Part shown: in pieces, positions 25,801 through 35,300 of the stretch
How the letters are laid out: each line of letters starts with the position of its first letter
Position numbering within the stretch: the first letter of the stretch is position 1
Assembly (NCBI RefSeq): GCF_023631325.1
Contig: NZ_JALQDG010000040.1
Span: 228,722 to 292,721 of the forward strand
Reading direction: 5' to 3'
Length of the DNA: 64,000 bases
From: Caballeronia sp. INDeC2
Lineage (GTDB): Bacteria > Pseudomonadota > Gammaproteobacteria > Burkholderiales > Burkholderiaceae
Position numbers and translations under genes: made by a program
Notes under the pieces: model-generated
The model's input: only the letters and a program-made list of their open reading frames with translations
What the model was told of the DNA's origin: nothing
Database searches by the model: none

Positions 25801-28800
25801 CGTCGCGGCCCACGCGCGCGATTGCATCGATGACGCCACCGCGCACGCATGGCTCGCGAGCTTCGCGTCCCTCGTCGATGATGCGGTGCGCGATCCTTCC
25901 CGTTCGATCGCATCGCTCGATTGCACGACGCAACGCGATATGCAACGCGGCCGCGCGCTGACCTTCGCCGCCGAAGATATCCTCGAGCTGATCGCGCAAC
26001 AAGCGAGCGCGACGCCGCATCGCATCGCGCTCGCCGACGCGCACACGCAAATCAGCTACGCCGAACTCGACGACGCATCGAACCGCATCGCGCTCGCGCT
26101 GCGTCACCGAGGCGCGCAAGCCGAGCATGCGGTGGCGGTGTGCATCGAACGTTCGGTGCGCTTCGTCGTCGCGTTGATCGGGGCGATGAAGTCGGGCGCA
26201 TACGCGGTGCCGCTCGATCCGGCGATGCCGCAAAAACGTCTCGATGCCGCGATAGCATCATGCGGCGCGCGTCTCGCGCTCGTGGCGATGAAGGACGACA
26301 ACGCGCCGCGCACACTCGGCCATGCGCAATTGCTCGATGTCGATGCGCTCGCGCACGATGCATCGCTCGCGAATGCCGCCATGCAGCGCGTGCAGCCCGC
26401 GCCGCAGCAAACCGCATACGTCATCTTCACGTCGGGTTCGACAGGCATGCCGAAGGGCGTCGCGGTCTCGCATCGCGCGCTCGCCGATTACGTGCAAGGC
26501 ATGCTCGACGAGTTCGCGTTTGCACCGGGCGCATCGATGGCGATGGTCTCTACCGTCGCCGCCGATCTCGGTCACACGACGCTCTTCGGCGCGCTGTGCT
26601 CGGGACGCACGCTGCATTTGTTGCCCGCTCGATGCGCATTCGATCCGGACCGCTTCGCCGCCGAGATGCGCGCGCGCGAAGTGGGCGTGCTGAAGATCGT
26701 GCCGAGTCATCTGCACGCGCTGCTCGAAGCGCAGCATCCCGCCGACGTATTGCCTTCGCATGCGCTCGTGACCGGCGGCGAGTCCTTGCCGTGGTCGCTC
26801 GTCGAACGTGTGAGGACGTTGAAGCCATCGTGTCGCGTGATCAATCACTATGGTCCGACCGAAGCGACGGTCGGCGCGATCGCGTGCGAGGCATCCGCAT
26901 TCGCCGACCGTGAACGCAACGCGCAAGGCGCGCCGCTCGGCCGTCCGTTGCCGAACGCCTGCGCCTATGTGTTCGATGCATCCGGCGCATGCGTGCCGCC
27001 GGGCGGCATCGGCGAGTTGTATCTCGGCGGACCCGGCGTCGCGCGCGGTTATCTCGGACGTGCGGCGGCCACTGCGGAGCGCTTCGTGCCGCATCCCTTC
27101 GCGCACGGCGAGCTGCTTTATCGCACGGGCGATCGTGTGCGTCTGCTCGCCGATGGACGCATCGCGTTCCTCGGTCGTCTCGACGATCAGGTCAAGATTC
27201 GCGGCTATCGCGTCGAGCCTGGCGAAGTGAGTTCGGCGCTGCGTGCAATGGAAGGCGTCGCGCAGGCCGAGACCTTGCCGATCGATCGCGATGGCCGTTT
27301 GCAACTCGCATCGTTCGTGAGCGGCTCCGCGCTTGACGAAACCACGCTGCGCGACGCGCTCGCCGAACGCTTGCCCGACTACATGGTGCCTGCGACGATC
27401 GCCGTGCTCGAGGCGCTGCCGGTGACGGCCAACGGCAAGATCGATCGCGCCGCGCTGCGCGATATCGCGATGAAGCCGGCCGAATCCGCGGCATCGAGCG
27501 ATGCCCCGCAAGGCGAAGTCGAAGAAGCGATTGCATCGGTCTGGAGGGACGTGCTGAAAGCGAAGCGTATCGGCCGCGACGATAACTTCTTCGAGCTCGG
27601 CGGCGATTCTATTCTCGTGCTGCAGATCATCGCGCGTCTGCGCAAGCGCGGCCTGCGCGCGACGCCCAAGCAGATCTTCGACAATGCGACGGTCGCGCAA
27701 CTCGCGCGCGTCGCGAAGACGATCGAGACGGCCGAAGCGAAAGCACCCGTTGTCGCAACGAAGCATGCAGGCGAAACCGCGACGCTGACCCCCGCGCAAT
27801 TGCGTTTCTTCGCGCTCGATATTCCGCAGCGCGGTCACTGGAATCAGTCGATCGAATGCGACGCGCATGCATCGTTCGATCTCGATGCCTTCGCGCGCGC
27901 CTTCGATGCGCTGCTTACGCATCACGAGATCTTCCGGCAACGCTTCGAGCGTGACGGCGCGACGAACGCATGGCGCATCGTGCAGGCCGGGAAGGCATTC
28001 GACACGCTGCCGCTCGCCGCCGTCGCCGCGCATGACGAAGCCGACGCGCTCGCGCAATTCGATGCGATCCAGCGCACACTCGACATTTCACGCGGCCCGC
28101 TCGCGTGCGCGCTCGCCGCTTCGCTGCCCGACGGGCGCACGAAGCTCTACCTCGCGATACATCATCTGATCGTCGATGGCGTGTCGTGGCGCATCCTGCT
28201 CGACGATCTTCTCGATGCGTATCGCGCCGCGCAAACGCGTGGTATCGCGAGCCTCACGCGCACCGGTGCAACGGCCTCGCAATGGGCTGCGCGGCTTGCG
28301 AAGGCGGCGCGCGATCCGCAATCGCCATCGCCCTTCGCCGGCGAAGCGAAGTACTGGACCACGATGCTCGCATCCGGCGATGACCTGGCGCTCGATCATC
28401 CGCAAGCGAAGGCGACGAACGCCGATGCCGCCGTCATCGAACAGACGCTCGATGTCGCGCTCACACGCGCCGTGCTCGCCGATGCGAACGCCGCGTATCG
28501 CACGCAGACGATCGAGCTGCTGATCGCCGCGCTCGCGCATGCGATCGGCAAGACATGCCGTATCGAGCTGGAAGGACATGGCCGTGAAGCGCTCTTCGAT
28601 GATATCGACGCGAGCCGCACGCTCGGCTGGCTGACGAGTCACTATCCGCTAACGGTGCCGGTGGAAGCATTGCCCGTCGCGACGCTCGCCGGTGCAAAGG
28701 ACACGCTGCGCGCGGTGCCGCATAAAGGCCTCGGCTTCGGCGTGCTGCGCCATTACGGCGACGACGCGACCCGCGCATCGCTCGACGCATTGCCGCGTCC

Positions 28801-31800
28801 GCGTGTGACCTTCAACTATCTCGGTCAGTTCGATACACAGAACGCGCACGATGCCGCTTTCACGCCGCGCTTCGGCGGCGCGGGCTGCGAGCGCGATCCA
28901 TCAGGCCCGCTCGGTAATTCGCTCGCGATTCACGCTTACGTGGACGATAGCAACGAACGCACGCTCAAACTGCATTGGGTCTATGGTTCGACGCAACTCG
29001 AACGCGCGACGGTCGAAGCCCTCACGCAGCGCTTCGAAAGTGCGCTGGCCGATATCGCGAGCGCGTGCGCCGAACGCATCGCGATCAAAGGCGCAGGCGC
29101 GACGCCTGGCGATTTTCCGCTCGCACGCGATGGCGGTCTGACGCAAGCGGCGCTCCAGCGTCTGCCGTTCGATTTGCGCGGCATCGCCGATATCTATCCG
29201 CTGTCGCCGATGCAGCAGGGCATCCTGTTCCATTCGCTGTTCGCGCCGGAGCAATCGACGTATGTGAACCAACTAGCGGCGACGCTGATCGCGCCCGACG
29301 TCGATCGCTTGCGCGCGGCATTCGAGGCGGCCGTGCCGCGCCACGACATTCTGCGTACCGGCTTCACGCCCGACGAGGCCGCACCGATGCAGATCGTGCA
29401 TCGCCAGGCACGCATGCCCTTCGATGTGCTCGACTGGCGCGATCGAAACGATGCGCTGGCTGCGTTCGAAACGTGGCTCGCCGAAGACCGCGCGCGCGGC
29501 TTCGAGCTTACGGCGCCGCCTTTAATGCGCGTCACGCTGATTCGCCTCACGAATGAGGATTGGCGCATCGTGTGGACGCGTCATCATCTGCTGCTCGATG
29601 GATGGAGCACCGCGCGCATGTTCGCGGACGTGTTGGGCGATTACATCGAGCCGCCTCGTGCGCAGCCTTTCGCCGCGCACTCGATGAAGACGCGCTATCG
29701 CGACTTCATTGCGTGGCTCGGCGCACGCGATGTGCAGGCAGACGAAGCGTTCTGGCGCGAACGTCTCTCGCGTCTCGATGAACCGACGCGCATCGCGCAG
29801 CGCGAAGCGAGCGATCGACCTTCGCTCGACGATCACCGCATGTGGCGCGCGACGCTCGATGCCGCAACGACCGCGCGTCTCACCGACACCGCGCGCCGCT
29901 TGCATGTCACGCTCAACACGCTCGTGCAAGGCGCGTGGGCAGTGGCCTTGCAGCGCACGACGCATTGGACGAGCGTGGCGTTCGGCGCAACGGTGGCGGG
30001 CCGCCCAGACGCGCTCGCCGATATCGACGACGTGCTGGGCCTCTTCATCAACACGCTGCCGGTGATCACCGCGCCGCTGCCGCAACGTGCCGCGTCCGCG
30101 TGGCTGCGCGAACTGCAAGCGGACAACGCCGCAGCCAACGAACACGCGCATACGCCGCTCGCGGAGATCCAGCGCTGGGCGGGCCAGGGCGGCGGTGCGC
30201 TGTTCGACACGCTCGTCGTGTTCGAAAACTATCCCGTCGACGATGCCTGGGCCGGCCGCGACGAACGCGCGTTGAAGATTCGCAATCTGCGCAATATCGA
30301 AGCGACCGACTTCGCCTTGACGCTCGTGGTGGAAGCGGGCGAATCCATCGTCATCGATTACGGATATGACGCGGCACGTCTCGATGAATCGCGCGTGGCG
30401 GCGCTGCATCGCGCGCTGTCCGCGTGTCTCGATGCATTCGCCGCGAACGCCGATGCGCCGCTCGGTGCGATCTCCATTGCCGAAGACGCCGCCCGTTTCA
30501 ACGCGACCGCGCGCGAGTGGAGCGAGGCCGAACGCGCGCCGCTGCATCGTCAATTCGAACGCATGGCGAAGGCCGCGCCCGATGCCATCGCGCTTGAGAT
30601 GAGCGTTGGCGATAGCGCGTCGAAACGCATGACGTATGCCGAGTTGAACGAACACGCGGAGCGCGTCGCGGCTGCGCTCGTGAGCGTGGGCATCGAACCG
30701 GATTCGGCAGTGGCGTTGTGCGTCGAGCGTTCGTTCGAGATGGTTGTCGCGCTGCTCGGCGTGTTGAAGGCAGGCGCGGCGTATCTGCCCATCGATCCGG
30801 ATTATCCGGCCGAACGCATCGCATATCTGCTCGACGATGCGAAGCCCGCCGTCGTGCTGACGCAAGCGCATCTGCGTGAACGTGTGCAAGCCGTTGCTTC
30901 GGATGCGCGCGTCTTCGATACCGCCGCACTCATGCAGAACGACGCGACGCTCGCAACGCCCGTCGAAGTCGCCGATGCGCAGCTCGCGTATCTCATCTAC
31001 ACATCCGGCTCGACCGGCAAGCCCAAAGGCGCGGGCAACACGCACGGCGCGCTGGCGAACCGCATCGCGTGGATGCAGAACGCTTATCGCCTCACGCGCG
31101 ACGATGTCGTTTTGCACAAGACGCCGTTCGGCTTCGACGTGTCCGTGTGGGAATTCGTGTGGCCGCTCGCGACGGGCGCGAAGCTCGCCATTGCTGCGCC
31201 CGGCGATCATCGCGATCCGGCGCGGCTCGTCGCGGCGATCGAAACGCATTGCGTAAGCACGCTGCACTTCGTGCCGTCGATGCTCGCGGCTTTCGTCGCG
31301 CATATCGACGAGTTCGGCGATGCGCATCGCTGCGCGAGCATCGAGCGAATCGTCGCGAGTGGCGAAGCGCTCGCGCCGGAACTCGTCGCGCGTGTTGCAA
31401 GGCTCTTGCCGGACGCGCGGCTCTACAACCTCTATGGCCCGACCGAGGCCGCGATCGATGTATCGCACTGGACGTGTAGTGCGCGCGATATCGAAGAATC
31501 GTCGGTGCCGATCGGTCATCCGATCGCGAATCTGCAACTGCATGTGCTCGACGCGGCGCTGCATCCGGTTCCCGCTGGCGGCATCGGCGAGCTGTATCTC
31601 GGCGGCGCGGGCCTCGCGCGCGGATATCTCGGGCGCGCGTCGCTGACCGCCGAACGCTTCGTGCCCGATCCGTTTGTCGCGGGCGCGCGTCTTTATCGCA
31701 CGGGCGATCTCGCGCGTCGCCGCGACGATGGTGCGCTCGACTACCTCGGCCGCATCGATACGCAAGTGAAGCTGCGCGGACAACGCATCGAGCCGGGCGA

Positions 31801-32371
31801 GATCGAAGCGCTGCTGCGCGCGGAGCCGAACGTGCGCGACGCGGTGGTCATCGTGCGCGACGAGCAGTTGATCGGTTACATCGCCTGCGCCGCGCCCGAT
31901 GCATTCGATGAAACCGCCGTGTTGAATTCGTTGCGTTCGCAACTACCCGCCTACATGGTGCCCGCGCACGTGATCGCGCTCGACGTGTTGCCTGTCACGC
32001 CGAACGGCAAGTGCGACCGCAACGCGCTGCCCGCGCCGACGCGCACGCAGCGAAACGCGGAAGCGCCGCAGACGCAGACAGAACGTGAACTCGCCGCGAT
32101 CTGGCAACGCGTGCTGAATCTCGAAGCCATCGGCCGCGACGACGACTTCTTCGCGCTGGGCGGCCATTCGCTGCTCGCGACGCAAGCCAACGCGCAGGCC
32201 AACCTGCACTGGTCGCTCACGCTCCCGCTGCGCACGCTCTTCGATGAACGCACGCTTGGGCGCTGCGCCGCCGCCATCGATGCCGCGCTCGCGCAACGCG
32301 ATGCAGCGGGCGGCGCGCACGATGCAGCGAGCGCCATCGACGCACTGCTCGATGAACTGGAGACGCAATGA
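22805..32371 (+). CDS. orbI: non-ribosomal peptide synthetase 1: A-T-C-A-T-E-C-A-T (three modules)
   Basis: A 3188-residue NRPS. The order is A1, T1 (Ser550, GGDS), C1 (HHAITDG near 739), A2, T2 (Ser1602), epimerase (HHLIVDG near 1786 and FNYLGQFD), C2 of the type that follows epimerases (YPLSPMQQGILFH), A3 and T3 (Ser3122). The first module has no C domain, so it loads the starter. Pocket residues I aligned to GrsA are A1 DAEAAGGISK, A2 DLTKVGHVGK (aspartate code) and A3 DVWHVSLIDK (serine code). With the epimerase this predicts modified Orn - D-Asp - Ser, as in OrbI. The start is ATG 22805 (AAGGA upstream) or ATG 22811. No thioesterase is present. Confidence 0.9.
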   Translation: MPMTSFPTALHLRIQHLARLRPDAPALAFNAHDDARLSRGQLDARASRLAARLRAAGVGAEVRVGVCVERSCELFVALLAVLKAGGVFVPLDPHHPAARLDWIANDASLAHGIVDATAGDAMRARFAQCFDVHHDPADAPALDDDAPVHPRAAAYMIYTSGSTGTPKAVVVEHGPLAAHCDALAAALCIGEGDSLLHFASVNFDAAHECWLAPLAAGARVVITAPPPFAPEAAHALIEREGVNVAAFPPAYLREFAALAERKGVPATLRVLAFGGEALSREAFARVRRVFAAQRLINGYGPTEAVISPMLWPVEPHVTPDLSDADAYASLPIGRVIGPRVARIDEGELLLGGVCIARGYHGRAALTAERFVPDASGEPGARIYRTGDLARERADDAYDYLGRIDDQVQIRGVRVEPAEIAACLRAHPSIRDAAVLAESANGRSQLTACLVVDHEAASDGALQTYLAEHLPAAWQPHRYVRLARLPYTLNGKLDRDALKAQVASASAVRDADYIEPATDTEQRLAQTWQRILDDAAPIGRADRFFERGGDSLAAMQLQAAIRIDWRVNLRLDAIFDDPSLEALAALIDASDVETSDTVIVRRATPVHERHIDRPASFAQQRFWVLAQTRGAGSAYHIAGHWDINGTLDAHALQRALDHVIERHEAWRTTLVENEDGIVMQRIHASLPVTIARVSVDAADDMEALAQRHASDAFDLSKGPLLRATLVSSGDESHRLMLAAHHAITDGYSSRIVFEELAHAYGAYVRGNAPSLPALPIQYADYAQWQRDLVDSAQGERQLRFWRKALEAAPEALALPYDRARPAERDHRGGRASLRLSIATSNALRELARDKHASPFVVLLSAFDAWLNRLTGANDFVVATPVAHRQRPETASLIGLCLNTLALRARVDCHRTFSDLICDVRTHALDAFAHQDVPFDRVLDAVKPPVARGDEWLRVKFAQQFDAQLMAALPNASAIATPGPDLAARFDFALDFTDDAHGIELVAAHARDCIDDATAHAWLASFASLVDDAVRDPSRSIASLDCTTQRDMQRGRALTFAAEDILELIAQQASATPHRIALADAHTQISYAELDDASNRIALALRHRGAQAEHAVAVCIERSVRFVVALIGAMKSGAYAVPLDPAMPQKRLDAAIASCGARLALVAMKDDNAPRTLGHAQLLDVDALAHDASLANAAMQRVQPAPQQTAYVIFTSGSTGMPKGVAVSHRALADYVQGMLDEFAFAPGASMAMVSTVAADLGHTTLFGALCSGRTLHLLPARCAFDPDRFAAEMRAREVGVLKIVPSHLHALLEAQHPADVLPSHALVTGGESLPWSLVERVRTLKPSCRVINHYGPTEATVGAIACEASAFADRERNAQGAPLGRPLPNACAYVFDASGACVPPGGIGELYLGGPGVARGYLGRAAATAERFVPHPFAHGELLYRTGDRVRLLADGRIAFLGRLDDQVKIRGYRVEPGEVSSALRAMEGVAQAETLPIDRDGRLQLASFVSGSALDETTLRDALAERLPDYMVPATIAVLEALPVTANGKIDRAALRDIAMKPAESAASSDAPQGEVEEAIASVWRDVLKAKRIGRDDNFFELGGDSILVLQIIARLRKRGLRATPKQIFDNATVAQLARVAKTIETAEAKAPVVATKHAGETATLTPAQLRFFALDIPQRGHWNQSIECDAHASFDLDAFARAFDALLTHHEIFRQRFERDGATNAWRIVQAGKAFDTLPLAAVAAHDEADALAQFDAIQRTLDISRGPLACALAASLPDGRTKLYLAIHHLIVDGVSWRILLDDLLDAYRAAQTRGIASLTRTGATASQWAARLAKAARDPQSPSPFAGEAKYWTTMLASGDDLALDHPQAKATNADAAVIEQTLDVALTRAVLADANAAYRTQTIELLIAALAHAIGKTCRIELEGHGREALFDDIDASRTLGWLTSHYPLTVPVEALPVATLAGAKDTLRAVPHKGLGFGVLRHYGDDATRASLDALPRPRVTFNYLGQFDTQNAHDAAFTPRFGGAGCERDPSGPLGNSLAIHAYVDDSNERTLKLHWVYGSTQLERATVEALTQRFESALADIASACAERIAIKGAGATPGDFPLARDGGLTQAALQRLPFDLRGIADIYPLSPMQQGILFHSLFAPEQSTYVNQLAATLIAPDVDRLRAAFEAAVPRHDILRTGFTPDEAAPMQIVHRQARMPFDVLDWRDRNDALAAFETWLAEDRARGFELTAPPLMRVTLIRLTNEDWRIVWTRHHLLLDGWSTARMFADVLGDYIEPPRAQPFAAHSMKTRYRDFIAWLGARDVQADEAFWRERLSRLDEPTRIAQREASDRPSLDDHRMWRATLDAATTARLTDTARRLHVTLNTLVQGAWAVALQRTTHWTSVAFGATVAGRPDALADIDDVLGLFINTLPVITAPLPQRAASAWLRELQADNAAANEHAHTPLAEIQRWAGQGGGALFDTLVVFENYPVDDAWAGRDERALKIRNLRNIEATDFALTLVVEAGESIVIDYGYDAARLDESRVAALHRALSACLDAFAANADAPLGAISIAEDAARFNATAREWSEAERAPLHRQFERMAKAAPDAIALEMSVGDSASKRMTYAELNEHAERVAAALVSVGIEPDSAVALCVERSFEMVVALLGVLKAGAAYLPIDPDYPAERIAYLLDDAKPAVVLTQAHLRERVQAVASDARVFDTAALMQNDATLATPVEVADAQLAYLIYTSGSTGKPKGAGNTHGALANRIAWMQNAYRLTRDDVVLHKTPFGFDVSVWEFVWPLATGAKLAIAAPGDHRDPARLVAAIETHCVSTLHFVPSMLAAFVAHIDEFGDAHRCASIERIVASGEALAPELVARVARLLPDARLYNLYGPTEAAIDVSHWTCSARDIEESSVPIGHPIANLQLHVLDAALHPVPAGGIGELYLGGAGLARGYLGRASLTAERFVPDPFVAGARLYRTGDLARRRDDGALDYLGRIDTQVKLRGQRIEPGEIEALLRAEPNVRDAVVIVRDEQLIGYIACAAPDAFDETAVLNSLRSQLPAYMVPAHVIALDVLPVTPNGKCDRNALPAPTRTQRNAEAPQTQTERELAAIWQRVLNLEAIGRDDDFFALGGHSLLATQANAQANLHWSLTLPLRTLFDERTLGRCAAAIDAALAQRDAAGGAHDAASAIDALLDELETQ

Positions 32372-32396
32372 GAATCACAAGAGAAAGAGGAAACGC

Positions 32397-35300
32397 ATGA
32401 CGCAGGCCAAACCCGATCTGCTCTCGCTCGCGACGCGCTTCGCGCAGTTGCCCGACGCGCAGCGCAAGGTGTTCGTCGCGCGGCTCGCCGATGCGGGCAT
32501 CGACTTCCGCATGCTGCCCATTCCGCCGCGCGCGAGAGGCGAGGCGTGCGACGAGCCAGCGGCGGGCATGCCCGCATCGTTCGCGCAAACGCGTCTGTGG
32601 CTGCACGCGCGCATGATCGACGAGCCCGCCGCGTATCACATCACCGAGCGCATGCAACTCGATGGCGCGCTCGATGCGAACGCGTTGCGCCTGTCGTGCG
32701 ATGCATTGATCGCGCGTCATGAAGCGCTGCGCACGACCTTCGCGGAAGGCGCGGACGGCGTGACGCAAACCGTGCATGCGCCGATGCGCTGTCCGTGGCA
32801 ATCGGTGGATCTCAGGCATGTGCCGATCGCAGAGCGTGAGGCGCGCGCTGCCGCGCTCGCACTCGCCGACGAATCGCGTCCCTTCGATCTCGCGCATGCG
32901 CCGCTCATGCGCGCGCATTTGATCAGGTTCGATGCGAACACGCACTGGCTTTCCCTGACGACGCATCACATCGTGTCGGATGGCTGGTCCGCCGATATCG
33001 CGCTGGCCGAGCTCGCATCGTTCTATCGCGCGTATGCACGAGGCGAAGCGGTGTCCGTCGCGCCTTTGCCGATTCAATACGCGGATTACGCGCTTTGGCA
33101 ACGTCGTTGGCTCGATGCGGGCGAGCGCGAACGGCAACTCGATTTCTGGCGCGCGCGGCTCGATCCTTCGCGCGACGTGCTCATGTTGCCGGGCGCGGCG
33201 GCGCGTCCCGGTGAACGCAGCGCGCGCGGTGCGCGTCATGTATTCACGCTCGATGCAACGCTTGCCGCGCGTCTGCGCGCCTTCGCAAACCAGCGCCGCG
33301 CAACGCCCTTCGCCGTGCTGCTCGCCGCACTGAATGCGCTCTTCTCGCGCGCATCGGGCGAAGCGCATATCCAGATCGGCGTGCCCGCCGCGAATCGCGA
33401 GCGCGCGGAGACGGCGGGACTGATCGGCTTCTTCGTCAACACGCTGACGCTCGCGGCGCACGTCGATGCAGCGCAGCCTTTTTCGACGCTCGTCGATGCT
33501 ACGCAAGGCGCGCTCGTCGATGCGCAATCGCATCAGGACGTGCCGTTCGAGCAAGTCGTCGAAGCGCTCGGCGTCGTGCGCAGCGCGAGTCATCATCCGC
33601 TGTTTCAGGTCATGGCGGCGTATGGCGCGCGCCGTGCGTTGCCGATGTTCGCCGATCTGCGCGCGACCGAATTGCCCTCCGGCGCGCCGTTCGCGAAGTT
33701 CGATCTGACCGCGAACTTCGAGGAGCGCACGGACGGTTCGCTCGATGCAGCGTTCATCTATGCGCTCGATCTCTTCGACGCCGATGCGATCGAGCGTCTC
33801 GCGCGCCGCTTCGTCGAACTGTTGCGCAATGCGCTCGATGCGCCGCACATGCTCGTCGGCGATCTGCAATGGTTGCCGCAGGACGAGCGCGCGCAACTCG
33901 CCGCGTGGAATTGCAACGCGCCTGAACGCGAGCCGGAATTCATCGCTGTGCACGAACGCATCGCTCGTCATGCGCGGGCCAAGCCGGATGCGCGCGGCGT
34001 CGCCGACATGGAGCGGGCGTTCACGCGCGGCGAAGTCGATGCGCGCGCGACGCGCATCGCGCAACGACTCGTCGATGCGGGCGTGCGGCCGGAAATGCGC
34101 GTGGGCGTCGCGCTGAGCCGTTCGGTCGATCTCCTCGTGGGCCTGATCGCGGCGCTAAAGTCGGGCGGCGCATTCGTGCCGCTCGATCCGAGTCATCCGC
34201 GCGAACGTCTCGCGCAGATTCTCGACGATGCGCGCATCGGGCACATTGTCACGGAGCGCGCGAGTCTCGACGCGCTGCCCGTGCCCGCGAATGCGCGCAT
34301 CCTGCTTCTCGACGACGAAAGCCTCTACACCGGCGATCGAACGTCGGGCGTCGCGTTGCCCAAAGTCGCGGCAGAGCAGGCGGCTTATGCGATCTATACA
34401 TCGGGATCGACCGGCAAGCCGAAGGGCGTGATCGTCGATCACGGTTCGTTCGCACGCCATTGCGTCGCCATCGCTGAACGTTATGGCGCGACGGAGAGCG
34501 ATACGTTCATGCTGTTCCAGTCGGTCAACTTCGACGGTGCGCACGAAGGCTGGTTCTCGCAGTACATCTCGGGCGCTGCTGTAGCCATCACCGGCGACAC
34601 GCTCTGGCCGCCCGCGCTGACATGCAAGCTCATGCGCAAGGAAGGCGTGACGATGACCTACGTGCCGCCGGGCTGCGCGACGCAGCTCGCGGAATGGGCG
34701 CTCGCGCACGGCGCGCCGCCTACGCTGAAGTCGATCACGGTCGGCGGTGAAGCAACCTCGCGCGAAGCCTTCGCGTTGATGCGCCGCGCCTTTCCGAACG
34801 CGCGCATCGTCAATGGCTATGGTCCGACGGAAACCGTCATCACGCCGATGCTGTGGATGTTCAATCCCGGCGACGATCCTGCGAAGCTCGCCGATTGCGC
34901 GTATCTGCCGATCGGCACGCTCGTCGGCGCACGCACCGCGCACGTGCTCGATGAGCGTTTGAATCCGCTGCCCGTCGGCGTGATCGGCGAACTGTATCTC
35001 GGCGGCGAAGGCGTGGGCGTCGCGCGCGGTTATCTCGACCGTCCCGCGCTGACCGCGGAACGCTTCGTGCCCGATCCCTATGGCGAGCCGGGCGCGCGTC
35101 TCTATCGCACGGGCGATCTCGTGCGCCGCCGCGCCGATGGCGTGTTCGATTTCATCGGCCGCGTCGATCATCAGGTGAAGCTGCGCGGCTTGCGGATCGA
35201 GCTCGGTGAGATCGAAGCGCAACTCGCCGCGCATGACGATGTGCGCGAGGCGTGCGCCGTGGTCCGCGGCAAGGGCGCGCAGTCGGCGCTCGTCGCTTAC

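Noticed and set aside
29522..31942. 806-codon leftward frame opposite the first NRPS
   Set aside because: It has the same GC-driven shadow composition; the sense strand has intact condensation and adenylation motifs throughout.
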